DNA from: Bacteroidia bacterium
GTDB taxonomy: Bacteria > Bacteroidota > Bacteroidia > Flavobacteriales > Flavobacteriaceae
Direction: 5' to 3'
DNA: 64,000 nt
NCBI GenBank assembly: GCA_030427585.1
Contig: JAUIBW010000020.1
Location: forward strand, 23,839 to 87,838
Every line of letters starts with the position of its first letter. The first letter of the stretch is position 1. This document shows positions 35,961 through 44,768 of this stretch, piece by piece. The translations under genes and the position numbers were made by a program. Below the pieces are notes generated by a model. That model worked only from the letters and a program-made list of their open reading frames with translations. It was not told where the DNA came from and did not search any database.

Positions 35961-35968
35961 TACATTTG
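35961..35968 (+). promoter_or_regulatory. Candidate -7 box for lpdA
   Basis: TACATTTG matches the Bacteroidota TAnnTTTG -7 consensus, 38 bases before the lpdA ATG. The expected upstream TTTG is not at the right distance, so this is a partial match. Confidence 0.35.
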
Positions 35969-36005
35969 TTGTTCATAATTAACACGCACAACATAATAAT
36001 TTATT

Positions 36006-37412
36006 ATGAGTACATATGATGTAGCCGTAATTGGCTCTGGACCTGGTGGATATGTGGCCGCTATTCGATGCGCACAACTGGGAATGAAAACCGCAATAAT
36101 CGAAAAATATTCAACACTTGGAGGAACTTGTCTTAATGTAGGGTGTATCCCCAGTAAGGCATTGTTAGATTCTTCTCACCACTATGAGCATGCTGTAAAG
36201 CATTTTTCAGATCATGGGATCGAAATTCCTGGTGATGTAAAGATCAATCTAGAAAAGATGATTGCCCGTAAGCAAACTGTGGTAGATCAGACTTGTGACG
36301 GGGTTAGTTTTTTGATGAAAAAAAATAAGATAGATGTTTTTGAAGGTGTAGGATCATTTAAAGATGCTACACAGATAAATATTACAAAAACCGATGGGAC
36401 TGTAGAAACAATCGAAGCTAAAAATACGATAATAGCTACTGGTTCTAAACCATCAACATTACCATTTATCGAAATTGATAAAAAGAGAGTAATTACCTCT
36501 ACAGAAGCACTCAAATTAAAAGAAGTACCAAAACATCTAATTATTATTGGGGGTGGAGTAATTGGGCTAGAATTAGGACAAGTATATCGTCGTTTAGGAG
36601 CAGAAGTTTCTGTAGTAGAATATATGGATCGAATTATTCCTGGAATGGATAAATCACTATCTAGAGAATTACAGAAAGTAATGAAAAAACAGAAATCTAA
36701 AATATATACTTCTCACAAAGTAACAGGAGTATCAGTTTCTGGAGATGAAGTAACGGTAACTGCAGATGATAAAAAAGGAAATCCGGTAGAGTTAAAAGGA
36801 GATTACTGCTTGGTATCTGTTGGTCGTAGACCATATACCGATGGTTTAAACGCTGAGGCTGCAGGAGTAAAACTTAATGATAGAGGACAGGTTGAGGTTA
36901 ATGACCATTTACAAACGAGCGCTTCTAATATTTATGCAATAGGTGATGTAATAAAAGGAGCGATGTTAGCACATAAAGCCGAAGAAGAGGGAACTTTTGT
37001 GGCTGAGATTTTGGCAGGACAGAAACCACATATTGATTACAATCTGATCCCGGGAGTAGTATATACGTGGCCAGAAGTAGCTGCGGTGGGTAAAACGGAA
37101 GAAGAATTGAAAGAAGCTGGTGTCAAATATAAATCAGGACAATTTCCATTTAGAGCATTAGGTAGATCAAGAGCCAGTGGCGATTTAGATGGTTTTGTGA
37201 AAATCCTTGCCGATGAGGTTACAGATGAGGTATTAGGTGTTCATATGATAGGAGCAAGATGTGCAGATCTTATTGCTGAAGCAGTTACTGCAATGGAGTT
37301 TAGAGCATCTGCAGAGGATATTTCTCGTATGTCTCATGCTCATCCAACATTTACAGAAGCAGTAAAAGAAGCAGCATTAGCTGCCACAGATAATAGAGCG
37401 TTACATGTATAA
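36006..37412 (+). CDS. lpdA: Dihydrolipoyl dehydrogenase (E3)
   Basis: A 468-residue FAD flavoprotein of the 2-oxo-acid dehydrogenase complexes and glycine cleavage. FAD motif GSGPGGYVAA at the N-terminus, redox-active disulfide C42/C47 in GGTCLNVGCIPSK, NAD motif GGGVIGLELG, and the C-terminal dimer domain with catalytic His in SHAHPTFTEA. Length is typical of bacterial E3. It is a single-gene unit, ended by a long palindrome at 37420-37452. Confidence 0.94.
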   Translation: MSTYDVAVIGSGPGGYVAAIRCAQLGMKTAIIEKYSTLGGTCLNVGCIPSKALLDSSHHYEHAVKHFSDHGIEIPGDVKINLEKMIARKQTVVDQTCDGVSFLMKKNKIDVFEGVGSFKDATQINITKTDGTVETIEAKNTIIATGSKPSTLPFIEIDKKRVITSTEALKLKEVPKHLIIIGGGVIGLELGQVYRRLGAEVSVVEYMDRIIPGMDKSLSRELQKVMKKQKSKIYTSHKVTGVSVSGDEVTVTADDKKGNPVELKGDYCLVSVGRRPYTDGLNAEAAGVKLNDRGQVEVNDHLQTSASNIYAIGDVIKGAMLAHKAEEEGTFVAEILAGQKPHIDYNLIPGVVYTWPEVAAVGKTEEELKEAGVKYKSGQFPFRALGRSRASGDLDGFVKILADEVTDEVLGVHMIGARCADLIAEAVTAMEFRASAEDISRMSHAHPTFTEAVKEAALAATDNRALHV

Positions 37413-37419
37413 TTTGATT

Positions 37420-37452
37420 ACACCTTCAAGGTTTTTAAAACCTTGAAGGTGT
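37420..37452. repeat. Palindromic repeat copy 1 (terminator-like) after lpdA
   Basis: A perfect 33-base palindrome with arms ACACCTTCAAGGTTTT / AAAACCTTGAAGGTGT around one T, lying between the convergent lpdA and LytTR-regulator genes. The core AGGTTTTTAAAACCT recurs at 54167-54193 and 58414-58444. It can act as a bidirectional terminator. Confidence 0.75.
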
Positions 37453-37456
37453 ATGA

Positions 37457-38167
37457 TTATATCCCTTCTAGCCTCCCTAATACTTCTGCTTTGTAATTTC
37501 TACTAATAGGGATAGACTTTTTACCAACTACAATTTCTTCATTAGAAAAAGAATCTATCCTCGAAATGGCAATAATATAAGATCGATGGGTTCGTATAAA
37601 ATATTGTTGTGGTAATTTGGATTCGATTGTACTTATTGTTTCTCTTGTGACAATAGTATTTGATGAGCAATGGATTTTTACATAGTCGCTATAGCTTTCG
37701 ACATAAATGATTTCAGAAAAATCGACTTTTTTCATTCTTCGATCAGATCGAACAAAAATAAACTCATTCGAGCTCGTCTCGATAGTTTTTGATGCTTCGG
37801 TTTTATGATAAACTTCAAAATAATTATGTATGGCATTTAATAATCGTTCATAAGCAATAGGTTTTAATAAATAATCTACGGCATGAAGATCGAAACCATC
37901 GATGGCATACTCACGATAAGCGGTAGTAAATATAATTTTGATATCCTTATTAATAGACTTTGCAAAAGAAATTCCCGAAATTTCAGGCATATTGATATCT
38001 AGAAAAATAAGATCTACTTTTTGAGTATTAATACAATTAAACGCTTCCAGAGCATTACTACATGTTGCTATAACCTCAATGCGATCAATTTTTGACAGGT
38101 GAGAAGAGATAATTTCTCTTGCCGTAGGTTCATCATCTACTATGATACAGGATATTTTGGTACTCAT
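37457..38167 (-). CDS. LytTR-family response regulator
   Basis: A 236-residue regulator. The receiver domain (about 5-120) has DDEP at 11-14, phospho-acceptor D57 in LIFLDINMPE and the K of LKPI. A LytTR DNA-binding domain (about 135-233) follows, with IYVESYSDYVKIH and FIRTHRSYII. Its start codon overlaps the stop of the LytS-type kinase by four bases, so they are a translationally coupled pair. Confidence 0.92.
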   Translation of the reverse strand: MSTKISCIIVDDEPTAREIISSHLSKIDRIEVIATCSNALEAFNCINTQKVDLIFLDINMPEISGISFAKSINKDIKIIFTTAYREYAIDGFDLHAVDYLLKPIAYERLLNAIHNYFEVYHKTEASKTIETSSNEFIFVRSDRRMKKVDFSEIIYVESYSDYVKIHCSSNTIVTRETISTIESKLPQQYFIRTHRSYIIAISRIDSFSNEEIVVGKKSIPISRNYKAEVLGRLEGI

Positions 38168-39234
38168 AGGTTTTTTGTTTTAGAAGTGTTTAGTTTTAAC
38201 TCGACACTATGCCATTGTTCATCTTTAGAAATTAGTAACTCATGATTATCGGCGTATAATGAGGAAAGTCTTTTTTTGATGTTAGATAAACCAATACCAT
38301 CAGGATCGTTTTCAGACGAACTATAAATCGAATTTTTTATACTAAAATGTACTACGTCATTTATATGTGTTAGTTTCATATACACAGAGAGTTTTTTATT
38401 TCTTATTTGACCATGCTTAAAACTATTTTCTACAAACGGAATTAATAGCATAGGAGCAATGTGAATAGAATCGTTTACATTTTCAAAATTCATAGTTACA
38501 TCTAGCGTATCATTAAATCGCATTTTTTCTAAGGTAACATAGTCTTTGATATGATCTAATTCTTGCTTTAACGATACCAGTGGCTTATCTACCTGATATA
38601 AAAGGTAATCTAATAAATTAGAAAGCCTCAGGATCATTTCTGGAGTTTCTTCAGACTTTTTTAGTGCAAATCCATACATCGTATTTAAGGTATTGAATAA
38701 AAAATGAGGATGAATTTGCATTTTGAGATAATGTAATTCTTGCTCTTTGAGCTTAAGTTGGGCTTCTAAAATTTTATGTTGTAACTCCTGATTAATAGTA
38801 TTTGATTTATAATTATGCTTTACCAGGCTAAAAGCACTTACTAAAGCTACAATAATGTATACAGCAATCATTACAGCCAGAAGACTTTTACTCATCGGAG
38901 CCATTCCTGCAGATTTAAATTTTGAAAGAAAGATCAATCCATAAAAAATAGAAATAATAATAAAATAAGCCGATAAGATAAAGGTATAAATGCTATACAA
39001 AATAAGAAGATTATATTTTTTTGGTAGTACATATTTTGGAATCAAATAGTAAATAACCACATAAGTAGTACTGATGGTTACAGGCATTAAAAATGCCGAA
39101 AAAGAAAAAACATAATTAAAATTGGTGCTTTCATAACCAAAAAAATGAGTATAGAAAAATAATACCCCTATCCAAAACACAACATGGAGTACTATTTGTA
39201 TTGCTTTTTTTAGAATGAATTTTTTAGAAATCAT
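38164..39234 (-). CDS. LytS/YpdA-type sensor histidine kinase
   Basis: A 356-residue membrane kinase with four predicted N-terminal helices (about 10-140), a coiled region, and the His_kinase domain motif QIHPHFLFNTLN with phospho-acceptor H177. The C-terminal ATPase part has FVENSFKHG and DGIGLSNIKKRL. It lacks any recognised sensor domain, so the membrane part probably senses the signal. Partner of the LytTR regulator downstream. The 137-residue TolQ-like gene is divergent, 214 bases away. Confidence 0.9.
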   Translation of the reverse strand: MISKKFILKKAIQIVLHVVFWIGVLFFYTHFFGYESTNFNYVFSFSAFLMPVTISTTYVVIYYLIPKYVLPKKYNLLILYSIYTFILSAYFIIISIFYGLIFLSKFKSAGMAPMSKSLLAVMIAVYIIVALVSAFSLVKHNYKSNTINQELQHKILEAQLKLKEQELHYLKMQIHPHFLFNTLNTMYGFALKKSEETPEMILRLSNLLDYLLYQVDKPLVSLKQELDHIKDYVTLEKMRFNDTLDVTMNFENVNDSIHIAPMLLIPFVENSFKHGQIRNKKLSVYMKLTHINDVVHFSIKNSIYSSSENDPDGIGLSNIKKRLSSLYADNHELLISKDEQWHSVELKLNTSKTKNL

Positions 39235-39448
39235 AATAGATGTACAATATCTGTATTTTTTATTTTTAAGATACTATTTTAAGCTGAATTACAGGATTAG
39301 AACCTTTTTTAACAGAATTCAACAAATTTTTGCAATAAACTGTTCTTATTATGTATAAAACAGGACTAATTTAGTAAGTGAACGAAAAAAAATAAGTCAA
39401 ACCTAATTTAGCCTTAGTTTTGGATATCTTTAATCTAATCAATAGAAT

Positions 39449-39862
39449 ATGACGTCATTAGTGTTTATACAATCAAAACATTCTTTCTTTACTCATATTA
39501 TTCACTTATTCTATGATGGAGGGGTGTTTTTTATGGGGCCTATATTAATACTATTTTTCATAGTACTATTTTTAATACTCAAAAATGTAATAGTACTTAA
39601 AAGAGAAAAACGACTTTCTAGAAAACATATTGGGTTAATCAATTCTATTGGTCTTATGACATTGGTGTGGGGAGTATTAGGACAATTACTGGGGCTTGTA
39701 GATGCATTAGACAAGATTGGTATGCTTAATGATGCTTCTACAGCTATTTTGGCAACGGGACTTAAAATGTCTGCATTGCCAACCATATTTGGATGTTTTG
39801 TCTTTGTGGTTTCCAGAGGAGCGACTATTATTTTTACATGGATAACTAAAGAAGAAGGATAA
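39449..39862 (+). CDS. MotA/TolQ/ExbB-like mini membrane protein
   Basis: A 137-residue protein with three predicted membrane helices (about 26-46, 63-83 and 107-130). The segment from 60 to the end (HIGLINSIGLMTLVWGVLGQ, LLGLVDALDKIGMLND, SALPTIFGCFVFVVSRG) resembles the core of TolQ/ExbB/MotA proton-channel subunits, where two helices form the stator, but it is shorter than normal (about 220 residues) and has no TolR/ExbD partner gene next to it. It is divergent from the LytTR/LytS pair, which may regulate it. Function uncertain. Confidence 0.65.
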   Translation: MTSLVFIQSKHSFFTHIIHLFYDGGVFFMGPILILFFIVLFLILKNVIVLKREKRLSRKHIGLINSIGLMTLVWGVLGQLLGLVDALDKIGMLNDASTAILATGLKMSALPTIFGCFVFVVSRGATIIFTWITKEEG

Positions 39863-40092
39863 AATAAATTACAATCATTCATTCAAAAATAAAAAACGAT
39901 ACAGTACTATATATCCATTTCCAATTCTGGGTAGTGAAGCATTTTTAGAATACTACTACCTCATTAAAACCAATAAATAGAAATATAAACCCCCGTTGAT
40001 CTTAGCACATTTAAAATCAAGAAATACCTGATTTTGATATGCTATACAAGGCTCTTTATTGCCTAAATCAACAGAATTTAAAACTTAAAATC

Positions 40093-41415
40093 ATGATTAA
40101 AAAGATAATAATGATAGCTTTTTTAATAAGCTATAGTAACTATGCGCAAACGTTTAACAAAGCGAAGTTAGATAGTTTGTTTATGTTGATTGAAACCAAT
40201 AATAAAGGAATGGGGAGTTTTTCTATTTTTAAAGAAGGAAAAGAAGTTTATCATAAAGCTATAGGCTATTCTGATATCGTCAATACAACTAAAAATAATA
40301 AAACAACAAAATATAGAATAGGCTCAATTACAAAGACATTTACAGCGACTATAATTGCAAAACTAGTTGAAGAAGGAAAACTAAATTTTAATACAACTTT
40401 GGATACATATTTTCCTAACATCCCTAATGCCAAAAAAATAACAATCGATAATTTGCTAAGACATCAAAGTGGTTTGTTTAATATTACAGAACAAGAAAAC
40501 TTTGCATCCTGGATAATAACCCCCAAAAGTAGAGAACAGATGTTAGAACGTTTTATTAAAAATGGAACTGTCTTTGAACCTGGAGAAAAAACAAAATACT
40601 CGAACACAAATTTTATTTTACTTTCTTATATAGCAGAGGATATCGAACACAAATCTTTCTCTGAAATTTTAAAGTCAAGGATTATAAAACCTCTTAAACT
40701 ACAAAGAACAGAATATGGTAAAAAAATAGATCCTAAAAACAATGAAGCTTTACCTTATTTTGAAGAGGATTCTAAATGGCAATTAATAAAAAACCATACT
40801 GATATGAGTGGTCCAATGGGAGCTGGAGCCATTGTGTCGACAGCTTCAGAATTAAATGTTTTTTATGAAAACTTGTTTTCAGGAAAACTAGTTTCAAATA
40901 CGTCTTTAAACCAAATGACAGATACATCAACCGGAATGGGAATGGGGTTAGATGGTAACATATTGTATGGTAAACAAATATATGGGCATGATGGAGGTAT
41001 AGATGGATTTCAATCTTTATCAATTTATATACCAGAAGAGAAATTAGCAGTTACTTATATTGGTAACGGGGTTGTAATGTCGCCAAAAAGTTGCATACGA
41101 GCTGCTTTGAAAATTTATTTTGGAATAGATGACAAACTTCCTAAGTTTAAACCTGCACTTTTATTAAAACCAGAAGAGTTAACTACATATTTAGGGGTGT
41201 ATAAAGGAGAAACTTTCCCTTTTGAAATTAAGATCACCAAAGAAGATGCAGCCTTGATTGTACATGCTAAAAACGGACCTACTTTTTCTTTGGAAGCTTA
41301 TGATAAAGATAAATTTAGATCCGAACCATATGAAGTAAAAATGGAATTCTTACCAAATAAGAATACAATGATTTTAGATTTTAGAGGCAAAAAATCAGAG
41401 TTTATAAGAGAATAG
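40093..41415 (+). CDS. Secreted serine hydrolase (beta-lactamase class C/esterase family)
   Basis: A 440-residue protein. The frame opens at 40039, but a signal peptide (MIKKIIMIAFLISYSNYA) begins at the ATG at 40093. The beta-lactamase/transpeptidase fold has S78-x2-K81 in GSITKTFT, Y169-S-N171 and HDGGIDG in place of KTG. A C-terminal domain (LTTYLGVYKGETFPFEIKIT) is the small beta-barrel often attached to such hydrolases. Members are esterases, peptidases or beta-lactam-binding proteins; true cephalosporinase activity is not implied. It is followed by an inserted repeat element. Confidence 0.85.
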   Translation: MIKKIIMIAFLISYSNYAQTFNKAKLDSLFMLIETNNKGMGSFSIFKEGKEVYHKAIGYSDIVNTTKNNKTTKYRIGSITKTFTATIIAKLVEEGKLNFNTTLDTYFPNIPNAKKITIDNLLRHQSGLFNITEQENFASWIITPKSREQMLERFIKNGTVFEPGEKTKYSNTNFILLSYIAEDIEHKSFSEILKSRIIKPLKLQRTEYGKKIDPKNNEALPYFEEDSKWQLIKNHTDMSGPMGAGAIVSTASELNVFYENLFSGKLVSNTSLNQMTDTSTGMGMGLDGNILYGKQIYGHDGGIDGFQSLSIYIPEEKLAVTYIGNGVVMSPKSCIRAALKIYFGIDDKLPKFKPALLLKPEELTTYLGVYKGETFPFEIKITKEDAALIVHAKNGPTFSLEAYDKDKFRSEPYEVKMEFLPNKNTMILDFRGKKSEFIRE

Positions 41416-41427
41416 AGGAGGATAGTT

Positions 41428-41655
41428 AAGAAGCCGAATTCTAAGGTAATACTATTTCCAATCTAAATTTACTAAATAAAACCGCGTCTTTTTGTCTAAT
41501 ATTTCAAAATAAAACACAACCGTAGCCTTGCTATGCTTGATACCCAGTCTAGCTGAGCACAAGTTTTTCTTTTTGATCTAAGCCAAAAATCCATCATTTT
41601 TCTTATGAGTAAATTTAAATCAGAACTGGTATAAAACCTAATGATTCGGCTTCTT
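41428..41655. terminator. Terminator hairpin split by an inserted repeat element
   Basis: Arms AAGAAGCCGAAT (41428-41439) and ATTCGGCTTCTT (41644-41655) pair perfectly over 12 bp and the right arm is followed by a T run to 41659, the layout of an intrinsic terminator between the convergent serine hydrolase and ABC exporter genes. The loop is about 204 bases and contains the inverted-end element at 41449-41632. Confidence 0.65.
41449..41632. mobile_element. MITE-like element, copy 1
   Basis: A 184-bp stretch with imperfect inverted ends: left ATACTATTTCCAATCTAAAT and TTACT; right AGTAAATTTAAATCAGAACT and GGTAT. The interior (ATATTTCAAAATAAAACAC, AACCGTAGCC, GCTATGCTTGAT) is shared with copies at 54250 and 60148, in the same or the opposite orientation. 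No transposase is encoded, so a non-autonomous element is inferred. Confidence 0.65.
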
Positions 41656-41665
41656 TTTTATTAAT

Positions 41666-43438
41666 TTATATTCGTGCCTGATACGTATACAAATCAAAAT
41701 ACCTGCCTTTTGTGGCAATCAGTTCATCATGATTACCGCGTTCGGCTATGTTACCAGATTCGATAACCAAAATTTGATCTGCTTTTTTGATCGTACTTAA
41801 TCTGTGCGCAATAACAAAAGTGGTCCTACCTTTCATTAATTCGCCAAGGCTCTTCTGAATCAAAGCCTCGCTTTCTGTATCCAGGTTTGATGTTGCTTCA
41901 TCAAGAATAATGATTTTTGGATCTGCAAGAATGGCCCTTGCAATAGCAATTCGTTGTCGTTGCCCTCCTGAAAGTTTTACACCCCGTTCTCCTATCAGCG
42001 TATCTAATCCATCATCAAAACGATCTGTAAACTCATTTACATACGAAGCTTTTACAGCTTGTAGTAATTGTGTTTCTGTAGCATCTGGATTGGGAAACAA
42101 AATGTTTTCCCTAATAGAGCCTTCAAACAAGAATTCGTCTTGTAATACGACTCCCAGATAACGTCGATAGCTATGTAATTTAACCTTAGAGATATCATGA
42201 TCATCAATGGTAATACACCCTGATTTTGGGTTTAAGAATGTAGCAGCTAATCCGGCGATTGTAGATTTACCAGAACCAGAGCTCCCTACCAAAGCAGTAA
42301 CCGACCCCGAAGGGGCTTTAAAACTAATGCCGTGTAGTACATCTTTCCCTTCTTCATAAGAAAAGGAAACATTATCAAAGGTAATATCCCCGATTATATG
42401 TTCTAAAGTAATGTTGCGATCCTCTATTTCTTCTTCTGGTGTCATATTCATAAGCTCTTCGGTGCGATCCAGACCTGCCAATGCTTCGGTTAACTGGCTT
42501 CCGATATTACTCATTTGCACGATAGGTGCAATCATAAACCCAAGTAGTAGTGTGAAAGAAAGAAAATCACCAATGGTCAATTCATCAATCATAATTTTAT
42601 AGCCACCAATTCCCATAATACCGGTAGAGGCAATACCTAATAAAAATGTTGAAGAACTAGTCATTAATGCGGTAGCGGTTAAACTCTTTTTTACATTTTG
42701 AAATAATCGATCTACTCCTTCTTCGAAAGTTTTATTTTCCTGTGCTTCGGCATTAAATCCTTTTATTACTCGTACTCCGGCAAGAGTTTCGGTTAATCGG
42801 CCTTTAACCTCAGCATTGATGACTCCTCGTTTTCTGAAGATTGGACGAATATATTTGAAAGCTTTTAAAGCTACAATTCCAAATACAGATACGGGGATCA
42901 GTACAAATAATGTCATTGAAGGGCTAATTCTGATGAGCAATATCAATGAGATAATAGCCGTAATTGTACCTCCGACCAATTGTACCAATCCAGTACCAAT
43001 CAGATTACGAACACCTTCTACATCACTCATAATGCGAGATACTAATGCTCCGGATTTTGTATTGTCAAAGAAACTAATAGGTAAAGAGAGCACTTTTTTT
43101 TGTACTTGTGCTCTTAATTCTGAAATTAGAAACTGTGCCTGTACACTTAGTATTCGGGTTAAAAGAAATGATGTTACTGCTTGTACCAAAATAGCCAGAC
43201 CTACACCAATCAAAAGCATTTTTAGCATTTCATAGTCTTTTTTGGCGATAACATCATCCATTAGATATTTACTGGCCATAGGTAATACCAGGCTAGCTAA
43301 TCTACTTAGGACAATTAATAATAACCCAATAAAAACAAGGTTTCTTCTAGGCCATATGATGGTTTTAAAAGCTTGTCCTATAGTAACTTTTGATTTTCTT
43401 TTGCTTTTTGATGAAGTATTTTTTTGAAATTCTCTCAT
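41666..43438 (-). CDS. ABC exporter, fused membrane and ATPase domains (MsbA/MDR type)
   Basis: A 590-residue half-transporter. Six membrane helices (about 30-320) form an ABC_membrane domain; the C-terminal ATPase has Walker A GSSGSGKST, signature LSGGQRQR and Walker B with D-loop ILDEATSNLD. It would act as a homodimer, exporting lipids or drugs. Its start lies 3 bases after the end of the metallo-beta-lactamase gene on the same strand, so the two are probably co-transcribed. Confidence 0.9.
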   Translation of the reverse strand: MREFQKNTSSKSKRKSKVTIGQAFKTIIWPRRNLVFIGLLLIVLSRLASLVLPMASKYLMDDVIAKKDYEMLKMLLIGVGLAILVQAVTSFLLTRILSVQAQFLISELRAQVQKKVLSLPISFFDNTKSGALVSRIMSDVEGVRNLIGTGLVQLVGGTITAIISLILLIRISPSMTLFVLIPVSVFGIVALKAFKYIRPIFRKRGVINAEVKGRLTETLAGVRVIKGFNAEAQENKTFEEGVDRLFQNVKKSLTATALMTSSSTFLLGIASTGIMGIGGYKIMIDELTIGDFLSFTLLLGFMIAPIVQMSNIGSQLTEALAGLDRTEELMNMTPEEEIEDRNITLEHIIGDITFDNVSFSYEEGKDVLHGISFKAPSGSVTALVGSSGSGKSTIAGLAATFLNPKSGCITIDDHDISKVKLHSYRRYLGVVLQDEFLFEGSIRENILFPNPDATETQLLQAVKASYVNEFTDRFDDGLDTLIGERGVKLSGGQRQRIAIARAILADPKIIILDEATSNLDTESEALIQKSLGELMKGRTTFVIAHRLSTIKKADQILVIESGNIAERGNHDELIATKGRYFDLYTYQARI

Positions 43439-43441
43439 AAA

Positions 43442-44191
43442 TTATTGTTCAACTTTAAATAGAGAAATAGTATACTCTAATAACTCCTGTCCACCATAAG
43501 CCCCATGTCCTGGTATTACAATTTCTACCTCAGGATACTTTTCTTTGATTTTAGTAACAGTAGTTGACCACTCCTTTGTATTGGCATCTTCAAGATTTCC
43601 TTTTTTGGCTCCTGTTGATTTTATCAAACAACCGCCAAAGAGTATTTTTTTATCAGGAAAATAACTGATAATATTATCAGAAGTATGACCTTCTCCATGA
43701 AATGTATTGGTTACTTTCTTATTTCCAACTTTTAATTTAAGATGTGTGTCAAATCCGTTTTGCGGAATAGTATAGTTTTTGTTTTTGGCCAGACGTATGG
43801 TTTCATTGCTGGCATATGAAGAAATTTTTCTTTGGTGAAACTCATTTAAACCGCCTAAACAATCACTATGGAAATGTGTAGTAACAACTCCTTTAATTTC
43901 ACATTTTAAGTTTTTTTGAACCCAATTTATTAATGTTTTAGATACAGAGTCATTAGTTGGTGTATCAAATATTAATGCCTCATTATGATCAATAATAATC
44001 ATCCCATTACAAGGTACTTTACCAAAACTTTCGGTATTTAGATAGGATGTATGGATGTAGCTATGTTCATTAAGTTTGGTGATTTTAAGCTCTTCAGAAA
44101 TTGTAATAACTTCGGGTGTTTGTTCTTTTTTGCATGAGTGTATGCATAATACTATTATTAAAATAAATAGAGGTTTAGTTGTGTTTTTCAT
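43442..44191 (-). CDS. Subclass B1 metallo-beta-lactamase, lipoprotein
   Basis: A 249-residue zinc hydrolase. All B1 zinc ligands are present: H106, H108 and D110 in THFHSDCLGG, H169 in GEGHTSDN, C188 in FGGCLIKS and H229 in IPGHG. The GEGHTSDN and GGCLIKS motifs separate B1 beta-lactamases from other MBL-fold enzymes. The N-terminus is a lipoprotein signal with C20 (LCIHSCKKEQ), so the enzyme is membrane-tethered, as in NDM-type enzymes. Beta-lactam hydrolysis is expected from the family. It is upstream of and close to the ABC exporter, and follows a YdjM-type gene. Confidence 0.88.
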   Translation of the reverse strand: MKNTTKPLFILIIVLCIHSCKKEQTPEVITISEELKITKLNEHSYIHTSYLNTESFGKVPCNGMIIIDHNEALIFDTPTNDSVSKTLINWVQKNLKCEIKGVVTTHFHSDCLGGLNEFHQRKISSYASNETIRLAKNKNYTIPQNGFDTHLKLKVGNKKVTNTFHGEGHTSDNIISYFPDKKILFGGCLIKSTGAKKGNLEDANTKEWSTTVTKIKEKYPEVEIVIPGHGAYGGQELLEYTISLFKVEQ

Positions 44192-44205
44192 TGTTTATTT
44201 TGAAG

Positions 44206-44742
44206 TTAGTTTTTTCGTTTTCTGAAATGATGAATCACTAAGATATAAATACTCGTTGGTATGGCGACCCAGATCAACTCACTTAACAATACTTTAATGC
44301 CCCATATACTAAAAAAATTACTAACACCAATAGGAGATACCTGAATTGGTCGCCACGGAAAAAAATATCGTGTTGTGTCAAAAGGAGAGAAGAATGCAAT
44401 TCCAAGCCCTCCCGTAGTCATAGCATCAAGAACACCATGAAAAGCTGTGCAAACAGTAAAATATAGGATTAACGCAACTCCTGTTTTGGTATATGATTTT
44501 TTAGAATAGAAAATAAAAGTAACTGTAGTCCCCAGGAGTATAGCAAAGAGTAACGAATGCGAAAACCCCCGATGCCCCCAAAAACTTTCATATGCTATAC
44601 CAAATTTAAAACCTATAACATCTGCATCAGGAAGGATAGAACAGATAATTCCTAATATCCATAACTTTTTGGTATTTATTTCTTTCGAAAAACTTTTACC
44701 AAAGGCATATGCTGTAAATCCATGAGCAAAAATAGAGGCCAA
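44206..44742 (-). CDS. YdjM/LexA-regulated-type membrane metal-dependent hydrolase (DUF457)
   Basis: A 178-residue membrane protein with several hydrophobic helices and the family's His/Asp motifs: H7 in ASIFAHGFTAYAFG, ILPDADVIGF, and the HRGFSHSLLF segment. Family members are predicted inner-membrane hydrolases that bind divalent metal; substrate unknown. It is 14 bases from the metallo-beta-lactamase gene. Confidence 0.82.
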   Translation of the reverse strand: MASIFAHGFTAYAFGKSFSKEINTKKLWILGIICSILPDADVIGFKFGIAYESFWGHRGFSHSLLFAILLGTTVTFIFYSKKSYTKTGVALILYFTVCTAFHGVLDAMTTGGLGIAFFSPFDTTRYFFPWRPIQVSPIGVSNFFSIWGIKVLLSELIWVAIPTSIYILVIHHFRKRKN

Positions 44743-44768
44743 TGAGAATTCAGGTTTTTAATTAATAT

